Shown: positions 1-12,310, counted from the first letter of the stretch. The stretch is 64,000 bases of DNA from Hermatobates lingyangjiaoensis (GCA_026182355.1 JAPFBL010000243.1:868001-932000), one strand, 5' to 3'. Numbers and translations are program-made. Notes: generated by a model not told the origin, from the sequence alone.

Positions 1-73
1 GGAGAATGGGTATTGATCTCCGGACCCATCAGTTCAGAGGCGAGCGCTTTGTCACTGAGCTACCCTGTCCTCC
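1..73 (-). repeat. tRNA-derived SINE head, cut by window edge
   Basis: On the minus strand this reads as the tRNA-like head of the SINE family seen repeatedly here: an A-box-like stretch around TAGCTCAGTG near 60 and a degraded B-box near 15. The rest of the copy lies outside the window. Confidence 0.75.
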
Positions 74-934
74 TAATATTATATTTAATACTAGATTATT
101 GTACCGTTGAATATTTCTTACGTACTTTCTTCTAATATATGAAAAGACCAACTGACTAACTTATCAAAGCTAAGCCGAAATGAGTCAAGGCAGAGGTTTA
201 CAATTTGTATAGTGGATTCATTTAATGTGCAAAATATGCAATAACAAATTATTTTGCAAATTCAGTCTCTATGACTGAAATATTTAGGATATCAACATAA
301 AGTTAAAAGAAATCAGTAACAAAACATTCAGACCGATATGTCAGAAAAAAAAATGACTTTAAAGAAATTACGATAACAAATAAACGATTAGAAAATTGAT
401 TTGCTAGCATTTTTGTAGGAAATATTTATTTCTTTAATCTACGATTTTAAAATTCTAATTAACTGAAAACTGCGAAAGTCGCATTCATCATTTGCTTACA
501 TGTTGAGTAATAGCACTGACATTCAGGTCTGTCATAGTATTCTTAAAGAGCAGTTTTTATAAAAGTTTTTTGTTCACTTTAAGATCTTTTTAATAATATT
601 TTCTTATCTATAAGAAGTTAGTAACAATTTTTTCTTTAATTTCTCGACTTCAACTACAAAGTAATTGTATCAAGAGGTGATACTAATTTTGTGTTGTCGA
701 ATAGCGGGGTTATATAACGGGAATGAGTGGTCACCCACTAGTCGCACTCCATAACATGGTTGCCACTCTCATAGCTGGTATAGTAGAGAGGGTTTCGGAG
801 TCATTTTCTTTTTAAACGCCTACCCAAGTTTGAAGGTATTACAGGTGAGTGAAGGGAATGAGTAAGTGGGTTAGTAATCTGCTGTGGAATAATTTATATC
901 GTTCTATCGCAAAGTTCTAAACAGATAGGACTTT
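74..934. other. AT-rich stretch, nothing recognised
   Basis: No open frame of useful length, no element ends and no tandem structure were recognised. Confidence 0.6.
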
Positions 935-1134
935 GAGATCTTGAAAGTAACAAATATAAAGACGAGATCTTGAAAGTAACAAATATAAAGACGAGATCTT
1001 GAAGTAACAAATATAAAGACGAGATCTTGAAAGTAACAAATATAAAGACGAGATCTTGAAAGTAACAAATATAAAGACGAGATCTTGAAAGTAACAAATA
1101 TAAAGACGAGATCTTGAAAGTAACAAATATAAAG
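935..1134. repeat. 29-bp minisatellite, 7 units
   Basis: Seven head-to-tail units beginning GAGATCTTGAAAGTAACAAA. The third unit is one base shorter. Apparent minus-strand ORFs here are repeat translations and are not genes. There are no spacers, so it is not a CRISPR array. Confidence 0.95.
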
Positions 1135-1951
1135 AATATTCTGTTAATATGAGTTCTGCGTAGAAATACGAAATAAAGAATTTCTCTATAACGAACTGTG
1201 TAAACTTTATGTTGTTACATTTGGAAATAAAGAGAATGAGGAAGTTAACTGGTTAAAACAGTTTAAAAGTAGTTGGCTTTTGTTTGGTCGATGGCAAATT
1301 TTGGCTTGCAGCACCTCGTTTCTAATGGTTTCATTTAGATCCTGTTTCATTCACTTGAGATAAAACACAGACAGATCTGTGTGCTTGCCTTATCGCTTCT
1401 ATTTGCTCTCATATTTTCTGTCTGTAACCACTCTCACGTCTTGCTGTGACTTAGTCAAACCAATGTTTTTATCTATCCTTCTATGAAATGCTACATGTGA
1501 AATGTTTAATTTTAATTTTTTTTTTTTTAGTCACAATTTTTTCATAACTTTTGGTTCAGAACCAACCCCCCCCCCCCCCCTCCCCGATGAGATACTGCTT
1601 CTCACACAATGAGACATGAGTCTGAACCCAAAAGACATTACTAATAGAGTGAAATGGTTTTGTTGCTGAGGACATATTATACTGTGTTCAGAAACGATAC
1701 TATGAATCTGCAGAGTGGGAAGTGGCCTCAACCCAATCAAAAAAAGTGTGAAAAAATGAATATCCCCCTTTTTTTACGTTTTGGATAAGCTATTAAGTCA
1801 TGGATGTTCATGAATTCCTTATAAATTCTAACTTGTTTGTTTCCGACTTATAAGCTTCTAACTGTAGAAATGTTCTAGAGGCAGCAAGTGTTTTGGCTTA
1901 ACTCGCTCGTGTTTATTTGAGTAGGGTTCTTTTACGGATAGCTAACATCGT
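1135..1951. other. Unannotated stretch with a poly-C run
   Basis: A 15-base C run lies at 1566-1580. Nothing else recognised. Confidence 0.55.
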
Positions 1952-2072
1952 TCAGGATCGGGATCGATAGCATTACGTCCTCTCCGAGGAAAATCTAAAA
2001 GTACTGGTCAAGATTTGAACCTGTGATCTTCAGAACTAAAGGTAAACACCCTACCTGTTGGATTACATTTTG
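1952..2072 (-). repeat. Degraded SINE fragment
   Basis: The segment complementary to the SINE body (tcctctccgagga around 1979-1990) is followed on the plus strand by a decayed tRNA-like head. The copy is much more diverged than those at 18.7 or 59.4 kb. Confidence 0.55.
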
Positions 2073-4480
2073 AATAACTGGTTTTGAAAACTGTATAACA
2101 ACATGGTAAAAGAAATAAATGTTTGTAATGATGCTTTCCTAATATTTTGTGATAAATGTAGTAAATTTATAAACAAGGGATATGTTCATCTTTACGTATT
2201 TACTGTGGTAACAAAGTTCAAAGCATGGTCCACTTACAAAAAAGTTCTTGAGAATACACGGAAGTGAATTAATTGTTAGAGCTGTTTAGTTTATACTTAC
2301 TTCCACGAATCAGTATAATTAGCTGTGCGAATAGCTTTTCCTTGTCAGATATCAGTTCATTCCTGCGAAGTGGATAATAATGACACCAAATGTTGAAACA
2401 TCTTTGGTTCCTGCTTGTATTTTGGCTTCCGCATAGAGTTCCTGCACGGCTAAATGAATGTGGTTAGGAAGTCAAAGGTGAAAGCTATTTAAAGAAAGCA
2501 CCTGGAATCATTCCAGCACTTTGTCTTTAAACCTTCTATTTTCGTAATTATCCCACAATAAACCTGAATTAATGTTCTCGTTTTTGTTAAAGCATCATTA
2601 CGAGTTTCTAGGAATTTAGGAAGGCATTTATATTATTCGCTAATTGATGTAAGGAAACGGCATCAGCTGCGTATGGGAAATTAATAGATCCTTGATATAG
2701 AATTTATGCTATTGGAACCTAACTTCGTTAGAACTGATCTGGTTGTTAGATGGTAGGTATCAAGGGTAATTATTTTGATAGTGGAAAACGTCCAATAGGT
2801 GCCAAGTCAATCTCAGAAGTAGAGACTTTAGTATTCCTGCAAAGAATGCAATTGAAACTGAGGTCGCTATGTCCACAGCTTGAAGAGACCAATTGTAAAT
2901 GTGAATGTCATGATTTGTAATGAATTTTATCAAGAAATACATTTTATTTTCAAGCATTTCGATATATATATATATTATATATATATATATATATATATGT
3001 AATGTAAAGAAGTGTCTAGCGGTGTGTGTTGTGTAAAGTTAAATGATGATTTCTTTGTAACGGAGGAACGCGCACGTGTTCGTGTGAGCACGTCGTGCTT
3101 ATGGCGTGTCTTTGCGCATGAAAGTGCGCACGTGTGGATGCGGTGTCATGCTTGGAGGTGCTTATGGAGAGAGGAAGAGTACAGAGAGAGAGAGTAGAAT
3201 GTTGGCGGGTGTAAAAACCATCTACTCAACGGTCATTCACTATTCGATTTCTTGTTGTGGGTTCGTCTATTTCCGATAACCAACCATTTTACTTGATCGT
3301 AAATTGTTTTATCTACTTCTATTCAGATTTATTAGATTGATAAGGACCCTACAGTTTAGTTATGGTTGTACCTTGATGGATATGAACATTTGTCAAGTCA
3401 AATAATAAATTGTCCAGTCCAGTTTCATTTTAAATTCAGTAAAAGTAAGATAGAAGATACCAACAGCCTGAAACTTTAAATTGGTGGGGTCTGATTTGAT
3501 CAGGTTGTTGACATTATATATCCTTAATTAACGATCTTCTTTGTTTATCGAATTAATGACATGAATGAATTAATATATTTTATGTTGCCTTTACTGTGAT
3601 CTTATATCGTGCACATGGACTACACAAATGATCGATGTAGACAACGGGTTTCAATATCCCAGTTCCCATATTATTTTTTTCCCTCTATTATTTCTCTGCT
3701 TGTAAAGTACTGTTTATATGGCGGATGGAGCTCTTAAGGAGGTCTTGCTCAGCTGTCTGTTTACAAGCTTAAGAAAATCCTTCTCCCTGTTCATACCATC
3801 GCATTCTTCTTAACCTGCAGTCATCGCACTCATCTTCCCTCTCACTCTCTTTCCGCTAAATAAATACACACTGGAAGCACATTTGAGGTATAAATATATG
3901 TTGCGCTGTTACTTTTACTTTTTTATTACCTTTATGAATAACTTACGGTTTTTAACAATATTTAATATTCTCAAACATGTTTTGAAGCTCTCAATCAGCT
4001 CTCGTATAGAAAGATGTTCTTTGTAAGCTACAAGACAGTCGTGTTGAGGTCTCTTGTGAATATGCTCATCGGTGCAGCTGACAATGCATTCAATGGAACC
4101 ACAGAACAATGGCATCCTTGATATCTAATGAAAAGATCTAATTATTAGTTTGTCAAATTTTATATAACTAATGTTGTCGAGAAACTTGGTATCTTCTTTA
4201 TGATTATAACAAAGCATTTATTTTTAGGTGTCGCTTTTTGTATTTCTGTCTCTTTTATGTATATTTGTTCCTTTATAAAGATATAAAGTGACTTTCGAGT
4301 TATTTGCGAAGTTTTAAGTTAAATAAATCTATCAGAGAAATACTTACTAAAGGGCATTATAATAGTTAAATACATCATATTGTTAGTGCCACAGATGTTA
4401 ACATAGGACTCAGATCCAGAGGCTCCGCTCAGATCACCCAGCCCCCGTGGTAACGACAGTGTCGTAACACTGTCAGTGTC
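2073..4480. other. Unannotated AT-rich DNA with (TA)n
   Basis: An interrupted (TA)n tract lies at about 2962-2998. No element ends or coding region were recognised. Confidence 0.5.
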
Positions 4481-4502
4481 AGTGTCCTCAGTGTCTTTGT
4501 GA

Positions 4503-5245
4503 CTTTGTGTCTTTTGTGTCTGTCTTTGTGTCTTTTGTGTCTGTCTTTGTGTCTTTTGTGTCTGTCTTTGTGTCTTTTGTGTCTGTCTTTTTGTCTTTTG
4601 TGTCTGTCTTTGTGTCTTTTGTGTCTGTCTTTGTGTCTTTTGTGTCTGTCTTTTTGTCTTTTGTGTCTGTCTTTGTGTCTTTTGTGTCTGTCTTTGTGTC
4701 TTTTGTGTCTGTCTTTGTGTCTTTTGTGTCTGTCTTTGTGTCTTTGTGTCTGTCTTTGTGTCTTTTGTGTCTGTCTTTGTGTCTTTTGTGTCTGTCTTTG
4801 TGTCTTTTGTGTCTGTCTTTGTGTCTTTTGTGTATGTCTTTGTGTCTTTTGTGTATGTCTTTGTGTCTTTTGTGTCTGTCTTTGTGTCTTTTGTGTCTGT
4901 CTTTGTGTCTTTTGTGTCTGTCTTTGTGTCTTTTGTGTCTGTCTTTGTGTCTTTTGTGTCTGTCTTTGTGTCTTTTGTGTCTGTCTTTGTGTCTTTTGTG
5001 TCTGTCTTTGTGTCTTTTGTGTCTGTCTTTGTGTCTTTTGTGTCTGTCTTTGTGTCTTTTGTGTCTGTCTTTGTGTCTTTTGTGTCTGTCTTTGTGTCTT
5101 TTGTGTCTGTCTTTGTGTCTTTTGTGTCTGTCTTTGTGTCTTTTGTGTCTGTCTTTGTGTCTGTCTTTGTGTCTTTTGTGTCTGTCTTTGTGTCTTTTGT
5201 GTCTGTCTTTGTGTCTTTTGTGTCTGTCTTTGTGTCTCAGTGTCC
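4503..5245. repeat. 21-bp minisatellite, about 35 units
   Basis: The unit is close to TGTGTCTTTTGTGTCTGTCT plus T. Because 21 is divisible by 3 and the unit lacks stops, several frames stay open for 230-260 codons (for example a seven-residue KRHKDRH repeat on the minus strand). I treat these as artefacts. Variant units (TTTTTGTC, GTGTATG, one shortened unit near 4740) are clustered. Confidence 0.95.
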
Positions 5246-6410
5246 TCAGTGTCAAGAGTTCTTGGGTGGAACTCCGGACCCTAGGGTCCTACTGATGCTG
5301 TCTTGGCTACCAGGTCAGATAGGTGACCACAAAGCCTTCTGCCTGTTAGTCAAACAACGCATTCAGCGTAACCTGTTGCCAACTCTCGCGTTGAGGGCAC
5401 TGACTGATAGGGAATCAGGGGATATGCCACCCACGAAGAAAACCCTCAATAAAGGGTGACCTATGAGCCCTCGTGAGAACTAACATACTGTAATACAAAT
5501 ATTATCTATTCCGATTTTGGAGCTGTAAGCAACAAGAATTTAGACCCACTCATAGCACCATGTTAAAGAGAAAATCACCACCTTAGCTTAGTGTGTTTGT
5601 ACTACGTAAAAGACCTACGTCTTATTTACGTGAATTTAGATAAATTAAAAGATGTATTGATTGATTTTTTTTTGTTTCAGGTAATGAAGTTGCATTATTT
5701 TGGTCAATAAATTGTAAGTATTTTTATATAATCCAACATATATTTAAAAAACCAGGTTTCTATATAACTAGTTAGTGCTTTTTAGTGCAATAGGATTTAT
5801 TAAAAATCAGATTGGGTGAGGTAAGGTGGTTTTGAAATTACAGCATTACCTCTAAACTACTTCTAAACCAAAAGCATTTCTCAAAAGTACAACTACTTGT
5901 AAAACTATATAAGTAGTTCTGAAATTACAACAACTTCTAAAAATATTAAATTATATAAAATATGAAAAGGAGTAATTAAACTTGTGTTTATTAAAGTTTT
6001 ACTTGAAAACTGCTCTGAAGGCTGAATTGTTGAGAGCTCTTAATAATAATGACGTCAGCTAATTGGATACTTAATACAATGTTTTATTTATTCGGTACAT
6101 TCAAATATGTATTGACGGGTTCTTTTTTTGTTAAACAGGATTCTCTCTTCGATGAAATATAGTAAAATGATAGGAAATATTGCAAGAAAAGGAATAGGGT
6201 AGTTAATTAATTATTTCGAGATACTTATAGCTGCAGGAGTTGAATTACTGACTGCCGTTGTATTTCCTTTCGCTATAATTCATATTATTTAAATATTTAT
6301 CTAAAACAGTCTATGCTTTAATTTGAAATTGCAATGTCTATGATGTTCCGGTATATATTTTTTGGTCTTACTGGTTATAGTAAGAAGTAATATTGCAGTG
6401 TTGAATAGAT
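5246..6410. other. Unannotated; somewhat GC-richer start
   Basis: 5250-5460 is less AT-rich than its surroundings and abuts the minisatellite, but I cannot match it to any family. The remainder is plain AT-rich sequence. Confidence 0.5.
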
Positions 6411-6485
6411 AGGTTATCACCGATGTTAAACAACATTAAGCATGATTAATGCTTGGATGGGTGACTCCCCGGGCGGTTGGTACTC
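6411..6485 (+). pseudogene. 5S rRNA-derived fragment
   Basis: The segment contains GCTTGGATGGGTGAC and, upstream, ATCACCGATGTTAAACAACA, in the order and spacing of the internal promoter and 3' half of animal 5S rRNA. The first part of the gene and the terminal stem are missing or diverged. It may be a dispersed pseudogene or the head of a 5S-derived SINE. Confidence 0.7.
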
Positions 6486-6689
6486 CTTGATAAATGCTGC
6501 TGAGTTACACATTCGTTTTTAGCACGTAAGATACAAAGCTTACAAGTGTGGGTTCTGTATAGAAATAATCTTAAGTAGTCTTCACTCTACCCATATGTAT
6601 ATCTAGCCATTAATAATTAATTTAAGTAGTTCATTATCTTTGCATTTAGTTTGTATGTTATTATTATTTGTTTTTATCTAATACACTTC

Positions 6690-6830
6690 TTTATTATTTA
6701 TTTTATTTTTATTAATTAATTATTTTATAATTATTATTATATTATAAAATAATAATATAATATTATTATTATAAATATTAATATTATATTAATATAAATA
6801 TTAATATTATTATTAAGGGTGTGGAACCCT
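6690..6830. repeat. A/T-only self-complementary tract
   Basis: Alternating TAATAT/ATTATA blocks form several overlapping palindromes. No other sequence feature. Confidence 0.7.
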
Positions 6831-7057
6831 TTACTCCACACAACTTCTTTCCTCTTGGAGTTGTTAAATGTTAATGTTCTTTGTATTAAGAAAGCAGTTT
6901 CGAGTGAATAAAAATAAGGAAGACAATTTTTTTACAATTTGAATTAACGTAAAAAGGTCACGAAAAAGGATGATAAAAACTTACATAATATGTGTAAAAG
7001 TGTAACTATCATTATGGGAAGTTATGTTGGAGACTTTAAAAAAATTAAGTCCCCACA

Positions 7058-7200
7058 CACAAAAAAACGTTTAATATCAAAATTAACAACGCGTTTCGAA
7101 CACTTATTCTTATTCAGGTTTTCATCTCAATAGTGCAGATGTAAACCTGAAGAAGAACACTAAGTGTTCGGTAAACACTAAGTAGTTTTGATATTACTTT
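7058..7200. mobile_element. Inverted pair of ACGCGT-type PLE pLTR ends
   Basis: A minus-strand copy (ribozyme-like core about 7088-7118) faces a plus-strand copy (CTGAAGA at about 7148, hairpin GAACAC/GTGTTC). The plus copy has lost the GAA-palindrome part, and the minus copy has a changed CTGAATA box, so both look inactive. Confidence 0.7.
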
Positions 7201-7735
7201 TAAAATGTAAAAATTTGGCGGCACAGTAACAATTAGATTAATTAAAAAAACATAGTTAGTTAATTGTTATTCCTATGATACGATATATTTTGCAAAAATA
7301 GCAGAGGTAATGATTTTTAATGGAAGTAAAAAACGATAACGCTACACTCATTGGATGATCTAGATTGGATAAGTTTGGATCTTTTTTTTGCTTTTATGTT
7401 GGTTAAAGGAGAAAATCGGAACTCGCACAAATAGGATGGAGAAAATTGTTATAACTCACTTAAAGCTTTTTGTGATATTTTCGGATAATCGAATCTTAAG
7501 ATTAATGCAGACATCATGATCCTTCTGAATGTTTTAAAATTAAATCTCGATTATTACGTTATTACGTAAAATTTGTTCTTCCTATACTTTCAAAGAAGTT
7601 CTGGCAGTAAAATGCATTCTACCAAATGCATTCCTCCGCTATTTTACTTTATGCATGCGTAAAATTTGCCCGCAGACTTTAAGAATCACGTGATATAATA
7701 AAGTGCCGTGGCACAGTGGTTGAGTATCACTCAAC

Positions 7736-8000
7736 ATTAAGTTTAATATGAAAACTAACAATCGAGTTTCGAACACTTAGTGTTCTTCTTCAGGTCTACA
7801 AACAAAAATCTACATATCTGTGAGCTTTAAGAATATAAGAGTGAATTATTTGAAATATGAATACAGGATGTGTATGGTTTTTTTTTTATCTAAAGAAGGA
7901 TACCAAGTGATCGAAACGCGTTGTTATATTTTTATATTAATCTTTTTTTTGTTTTGAGACAAATTTTTTTAAATTCCCCATATGAGTAAATGCCACATTG
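7736..8000. mobile_element. Second inverted pair of ACGCGT-type pLTRs
   Basis: The minus core at about 7763-7794 keeps CTGAAGA and a perfect GAACAC/GTGTTC hairpin, but the palindrome has become ACTCGA. The plus core at about 7890-7922 has CTAAAGA with an intact ACGCGT. Downstream of each is the T-rich, GTGTGGGG-like tail typical of this family. Confidence 0.7.
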
Positions 8001-8756
8001 TAGTAGATTGCGCATGTAATGAATTGAGAAGTAAACTTAATCAGATTACCTTGCTTGCAATTCATATTACCTATTATGAAATTAATGATGGGATTAGCAT
8101 AGTTATGAAGAGTTCCTTGTACATCCTCTAATTTGCACTTTCCTCTTGTACTCTGTGTATTATGTCACCGGTTTTGTCGTTGAACCCATGTTCTTGGACA
8201 AGGGCTCTTCCTAATTTGACTAATTAGAGTGAAACTTATCCCAAGTAACTGGTTAGACCAAGTGTCTGCTAATTGGACCGGTGACTAATTAATTGTAATG
8301 CTAGCAAAGTCATCTGGGAAAAGGGCATAGTTAATTCATGATAGCGGGGGGGAAGTGTACGAAGGTCAAACTAAAATTCCTTATTCATATTAGAACTATG
8401 TAAAAATAGTTTCTAAAACATTTCATATTTCTTTGTATCCTAATAAGTTCAAGATTGATGAAGTAACTAATAAGATAGCTTGATTTTTAAAAATAATTTT
8501 TTTTTTTCAAAGTTAGTCATACTAAGAACCACTTACCAATTTTAGTTTATTTTAATAAAATATAGTGGTAATGAAATTTGATATTTTGACAGATTTGCGC
8601 ACTCTTTTAATCCATTTTTGATATTTTTCAAAGTATACACTACATAAACACACACACACACAAAATCATAAATAATTGTAAAAATAAGTAGTCTGGTCAA
8701 GTTAATGTAACAAAATTGATTGTAATTAACTTAGATATTTTTTAATTATTGTACGA
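8001..8756. other. Unannotated AT-rich DNA
   Basis: Nothing recognised. A small (CA)n run lies near 8649-8661. Confidence 0.5.
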
Positions 8757-9107
8757 GGGGCAGGTTAACTCATTAGTTAACATACTCGCATCTGAATTGT
8801 TTGGTCCGAGGTTCGATACCTATCTTGCCCTCGATTAATTCACATAGAAGGTGATATGAGTACCTTCAGTCACCGTCAGTTAAACCGTCAGTCCCGAGCC
8901 TGTGTGATGCCAGGTTATCGTTGAAAGATCCCTACTCTAAATTCATATGAGTTAAGCAAAATTTAAGACTCCTAATATAGAATCAACAGGTAATCTTGCT
9001 CGCGCATTAATAAAATGGGTGCCAAATAATAAATGAGTCACAATTTCCGCCTGTAAAACAGCATTAAAAGGTGAGGACCAGACTACTTATATGTGTGGAC
9101 GTTATTG
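8757..9107 (+). repeat. tRNA-derived SINE, full length, tail A
   Basis: It starts with a tRNA-like head (B-box GGTTCGATACC at about 8812), continues through the body AAAGATCCCTACTCTAAAT, and ends with tail A, recognised by AATCAACAGGTAAT and GGTGCCAAATAATAAATGAG. SINEs of this kind are transcribed by RNA polymerase III from the head boxes and moved by proteins of other retroelements (family knowledge). Confidence 0.88.
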
Positions 9108-10450
9108 TACTTACTTATTGTACAACAAACAAGTACTTCAATTTAGTCCTAAAATGTATATAATACATATTGTGGAGCACGCTGTGCAAGCAAATTAATT
9201 CCCTCAGGGCAGGGGTAAAGCCATATACGTATACAATATGTATATACAATACAGTATACACAGTATATACAGTATATACAATAAAGCCATATATGTATAT
9301 ACAATATACACTGCTTGAATGTGAGTGAGTAGAATAAACAAACTTTTAATTCCTGTAGCATTGGTTGTAAACGAATTGGCACAATGTGCTGTTTACCTTG
9401 GAATAACGGTGGAATAATAAGCACATTACATCCTTGGTGTGGAAATATACTTATTGTTTTTGAGCAATACTGGATTATGGAACAGCTACTTTATCATACC
9501 TTATACCAAAACAAATACATTCTTTCCTACTATCTTAGATATTCTGGAGACCTGTGTGATTTAATGATTAACAATTATTTGCCAAATTATAAGAAGTAAA
9601 TCAATACTGATGTTTCTGTTCCTTTTCATTATTTAATCACATTCGCTAAAAACAAGCATGGCTTTCGAAATGTTTGCCGAATGCGCGAAAAATAACAAAA
9701 TTAAATCAATTCCCATCGTTAACCGCTAAAAGGTTGTCATAATCAAATATATTAATTAATTAAAACTATTGTTAATTGAATTTCTTTATAACTTTACTCT
9801 AAGTTATAAAGAATATTGAAAACTAAAATTTGTTATTTTCCCTTCATTCAATCAAAGAAATATAACTTTTCCCTATTTGATGGAAAATGCTAAAATATTA
9901 GTTGAAAAAAAATTTGATTTCACTAATTGAAGTTAGTTTTTTTCTCTTTTTCTTTCTGAATATGGTTTGTTAATTAATCAGGTCTCAGTCTGTTCTCTGT
10001 ATATGTGAGTCAATAAATTGATTGATAGAACTAAACTCTGTCCTCCATTTTAGTATGAATTTTACATAATGTTTCAAATGTCGTTTTTTTTTTTTAGTGT
10101 TAGTAATCTATTCGATTTTTTTTTTCATGCAATCAACATACTTTTTGTTAAATTATTTAGTATGGATTAATTTCACGAGCACGGCTGATGAGTTTTTTCT
10201 GTTTTAACTGTAATGGGGATTGAGTATTCAGTTCAACAGTGAACAACTGAAGAATAAAAAAATTAATATGACACTGTGAAAATAAATAAATAAATACTAA
10301 GGAAATGATTTAATGATATTTCTATTTACTCTGTACCTACTGTTTACTCTGAAACGTTTGTTGTTCTCTGTAGATCGTTTTCCTGTTGATAATATAAATA
10401 TATATTTTATCTGAAACAGAGTTTCAGTTACTTGCCGTTGCGTCAACAAC
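9108..10450. other. Unannotated AT-rich DNA
   Basis: An imperfect TATACA/ATATGTATA simple repeat lies at about 9220-9310. No supported gene. Confidence 0.5.
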
Positions 10451-10558
10451 GTGCTTGGTCTCCCTTTCTCTTTTCTCCTGAAGACGGATTACCCGAAAAT
10501 TTGAGTCTGTAAGTGTGTTTCCTTACTCTGTGAGTTACTCTTCTTGAATTTTGAACTC

Positions 10559-10562
<4 letters not shown>
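10451..10562 (+). mobile_element. AATT-type PLE pLTR fragment
   Basis: Same sequence as the three copies at 17.1-17.4 kb. It runs to its 3' end, TTGAATTTTGAACTC, and then directly into (TA)n. Confidence 0.8.
10478..10502 (+). ncRNA. Hammerhead-like core, AATT family
   Basis: CTGAAGA at 10478-10484, linker C, a short GG/CC stem with one C opposite the linker, GAA at 10495-10497, AATT at 10498-10501, then T. The stem is the weakest among the families. Confidence 0.55.

Positions 10563-10607
<45 letters not shown>
10563..10607. repeat. (TA)n tract between two pLTR 3' ends
   Basis: Pure TA dinucleotides. An AATT-type 3' end abuts the left side and an ACGT-type 3' end, in the other orientation, abuts the right. 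Confidence 0.97.
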
Positions 10608-10609
<2 letters not shown>

Positions 10610-10710
10610 AAACTAAAGTTTATCGGGACTAGGTCAGTTCTTCAGGTTCAAATTAAACTCTCATTGCCAACGTTTCGCTCTTTATTTAAAACCTTTTTCA
10701 TAGGGCTGCA
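10608..10710 (-). mobile_element. ACGT-type PLE pLTR fragment
   Basis: On the minus strand it ends 3' with GATAAACTTTAGTTTTG at the (TA)n. Upstream lie GAA-ACGT-T and a long A/T hairpin with GGT/ACC at its base (10668-10704). The C3-A9 box reads CTATGA rather than CTGANGA, so the catalytic core looks altered. Confidence 0.75.
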
Positions 10711-11379
10711 AAGCAGAAGAAATATAAGGAATAATTCAATAATTCAAAAATCAAACATATATAAAAAGCGCAATTAGTTATAATTAAGAAATTACAATAG
10801 AAATTTTGACAATATATATTTTGTCACAATATCTAAATATTTTGTATCTATTAATGTACTAATATCAGAAAAAGGACGTTTCTTGTTTGATGAATCGGTC
10901 ATTTTGATTAAAGCCGACTGGCGATTGTTTATGCTGCTGTAGGCAAATTGAATGGGAACCACTTTTATTTGGTTGGCAATTGTGCAAGGCGTTCAGACAT
11001 GTCTGCGAGGTCCTTGGCTTACGTCACTCGCTTATCATTCCCTCTATAGAGAGAAGACTCTCTGTTTTCGTAATTCACGCATCCTCGCTGTCTAACCCTC
11101 ACGTACTCCGTACAGGTTACATAATCTTACATATCGCTATTTGTCCTGAATAGCCATACAAATGAGTCCCTGATAAGTAATCTGGATATTGTTTATTGGT
11201 AAGCGAAAGCAAATTGTTTTTTAGGTAATCTTTCTTTTTTTTTAAGTTGCATCACAACTTGGGATTTGTCTATTACATTATTATACAATCTACTTCAGTT
11301 AAGGTCATTCGCACTATTAACATAAGTGAGTTTATAAAAGATTGACGCAAACTCTATCTCCTTCAAGTGCCGAGAAAAT
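10711..11379. other. Unannotated DNA
   Basis: 10900-11130 is less AT-rich, but I see no frame, element end or RNA gene. Confidence 0.5.
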
Positions 11380-12310
11380 AAACACTTTTTAGCCCATTGC
11401 AGGAATATAACTTTAATAGTCAAAAAAATGTGTTTCGAACCCGTAGTGGTCTCCTTCAGGCATAAAACTAAAAAATACAATTATATCAGAGAGTTTTCAA
11501 AATTTCAGAGTAGTATAGTACAAAATAAAATAAGAAAAAAAGAGATATAATATATTTAGACGTTAGAAGCGGTACAGTTTTTATTGAATTTAATATTTAA
11601 CTTGATTCTAGCTCTCATGAGTCACAGTTTGTAAAATCGGTTGATTGCTAGGGCGTGACTAGCCGTTTTTAATTCTAATACGGTGCAATCACATTTGTAT
11701 TTGTTATTTATTCATTGTAGCGTAAAAATGTTAATGAAGCAGTCTCCATATATAAAAGTTTAATAGTCAAAAGATTGCGTTTCGAACACGTGTTCTTCTT
11801 CAGGTATAAATTTAAAAATACAACTACATCAAAAGTAATATGCTACAATTACTTTGTAGTATCGTAAAAAATAAATAGTACAAAACACTACTATTATTTA
11901 ATTATGCTTTTACCCTACAATGAGTAAATACGACATAACAACTGTTTGCCCTACCTTAGAACATTTATTGGCATGACTGGTGTTTGCCCTTTCAGATATT
12001 GTATGCTGTGTGGACAAGTATATGAATATTGTGGGGTAAAAAGCTAATGAAATAGTCTCCACATATAGAAATTTAATACTAGAGACAACCTGTTTCGAAC
12101 ACGTAGTGTTCTTCTTCAGGCATTAACAAAAAAAAACACAATGTCATTAGAGAGTTGTCTATAATATAAAGTAAATGGTACAAAATGGAGTACGAAGTAC
12201 ATATCTAAAGGTGAGTGTCTGGAAACAGGATGCAAGTGGGTTTCTTACTATTTCGTTAGCTTTTTACTTTACAATTAGTAAATACTACATAATAACTGAT
12301 TGCACTTTGA
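11380..12310 (-). mobile_element. Three direct copies of an ACGCGT-type pLTR unit
   Basis: Hammerhead-like cores in the same orientation occur at 11430-11460, 11776-11804 and 12087-12119, about 316-344 bp apart. The intervening DNA is recognisably homologous between units: CTCCACATATA and a ctaa/aaagc motif on one side, an AAAAATACAA... AGTACAAAA stretch on the other. This is a short head-to-tail array, as seen for ribozyme-bearing satellites and retrozymes in other organisms. Copy 2 lost the hairpin loop (GAACACGTGTTC) and copy 1 has a mismatched stem. Confidence 0.75.
12087..12119 (-). ncRNA. Hammerhead-like core, ACGCGT family
   Basis: CTGAAGA, linker A, hairpin GAACAC/GTGTTC with loop TAC, and GAA are intact. 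The palindrome is decayed to ACAGGT, followed by T. Confidence 0.6.

Noticed and set aside
935..1134. Possible CRISPR-like array of 29-bp repeats
   Set aside because: Units abut with no spacers, and the window is eukaryotic.
4488..5459. Overlapping ORFs of 237-262 codons on both strands
   Set aside because: They are translations of a stop-free 21-bp minisatellite and carry no independent sequence signal.
7400..7800. Transcription factor or operator sites at the palindromes
   Set aside because: The palindromes recur at a fixed place after GAA in a hairpin context, which RNA structure explains better than protein binding.
8757..8840. Functional tRNA gene
   Set aside because: The tRNA-like head is joined to a SINE body present in more than ten copies; acceptor stem pairing is not kept.
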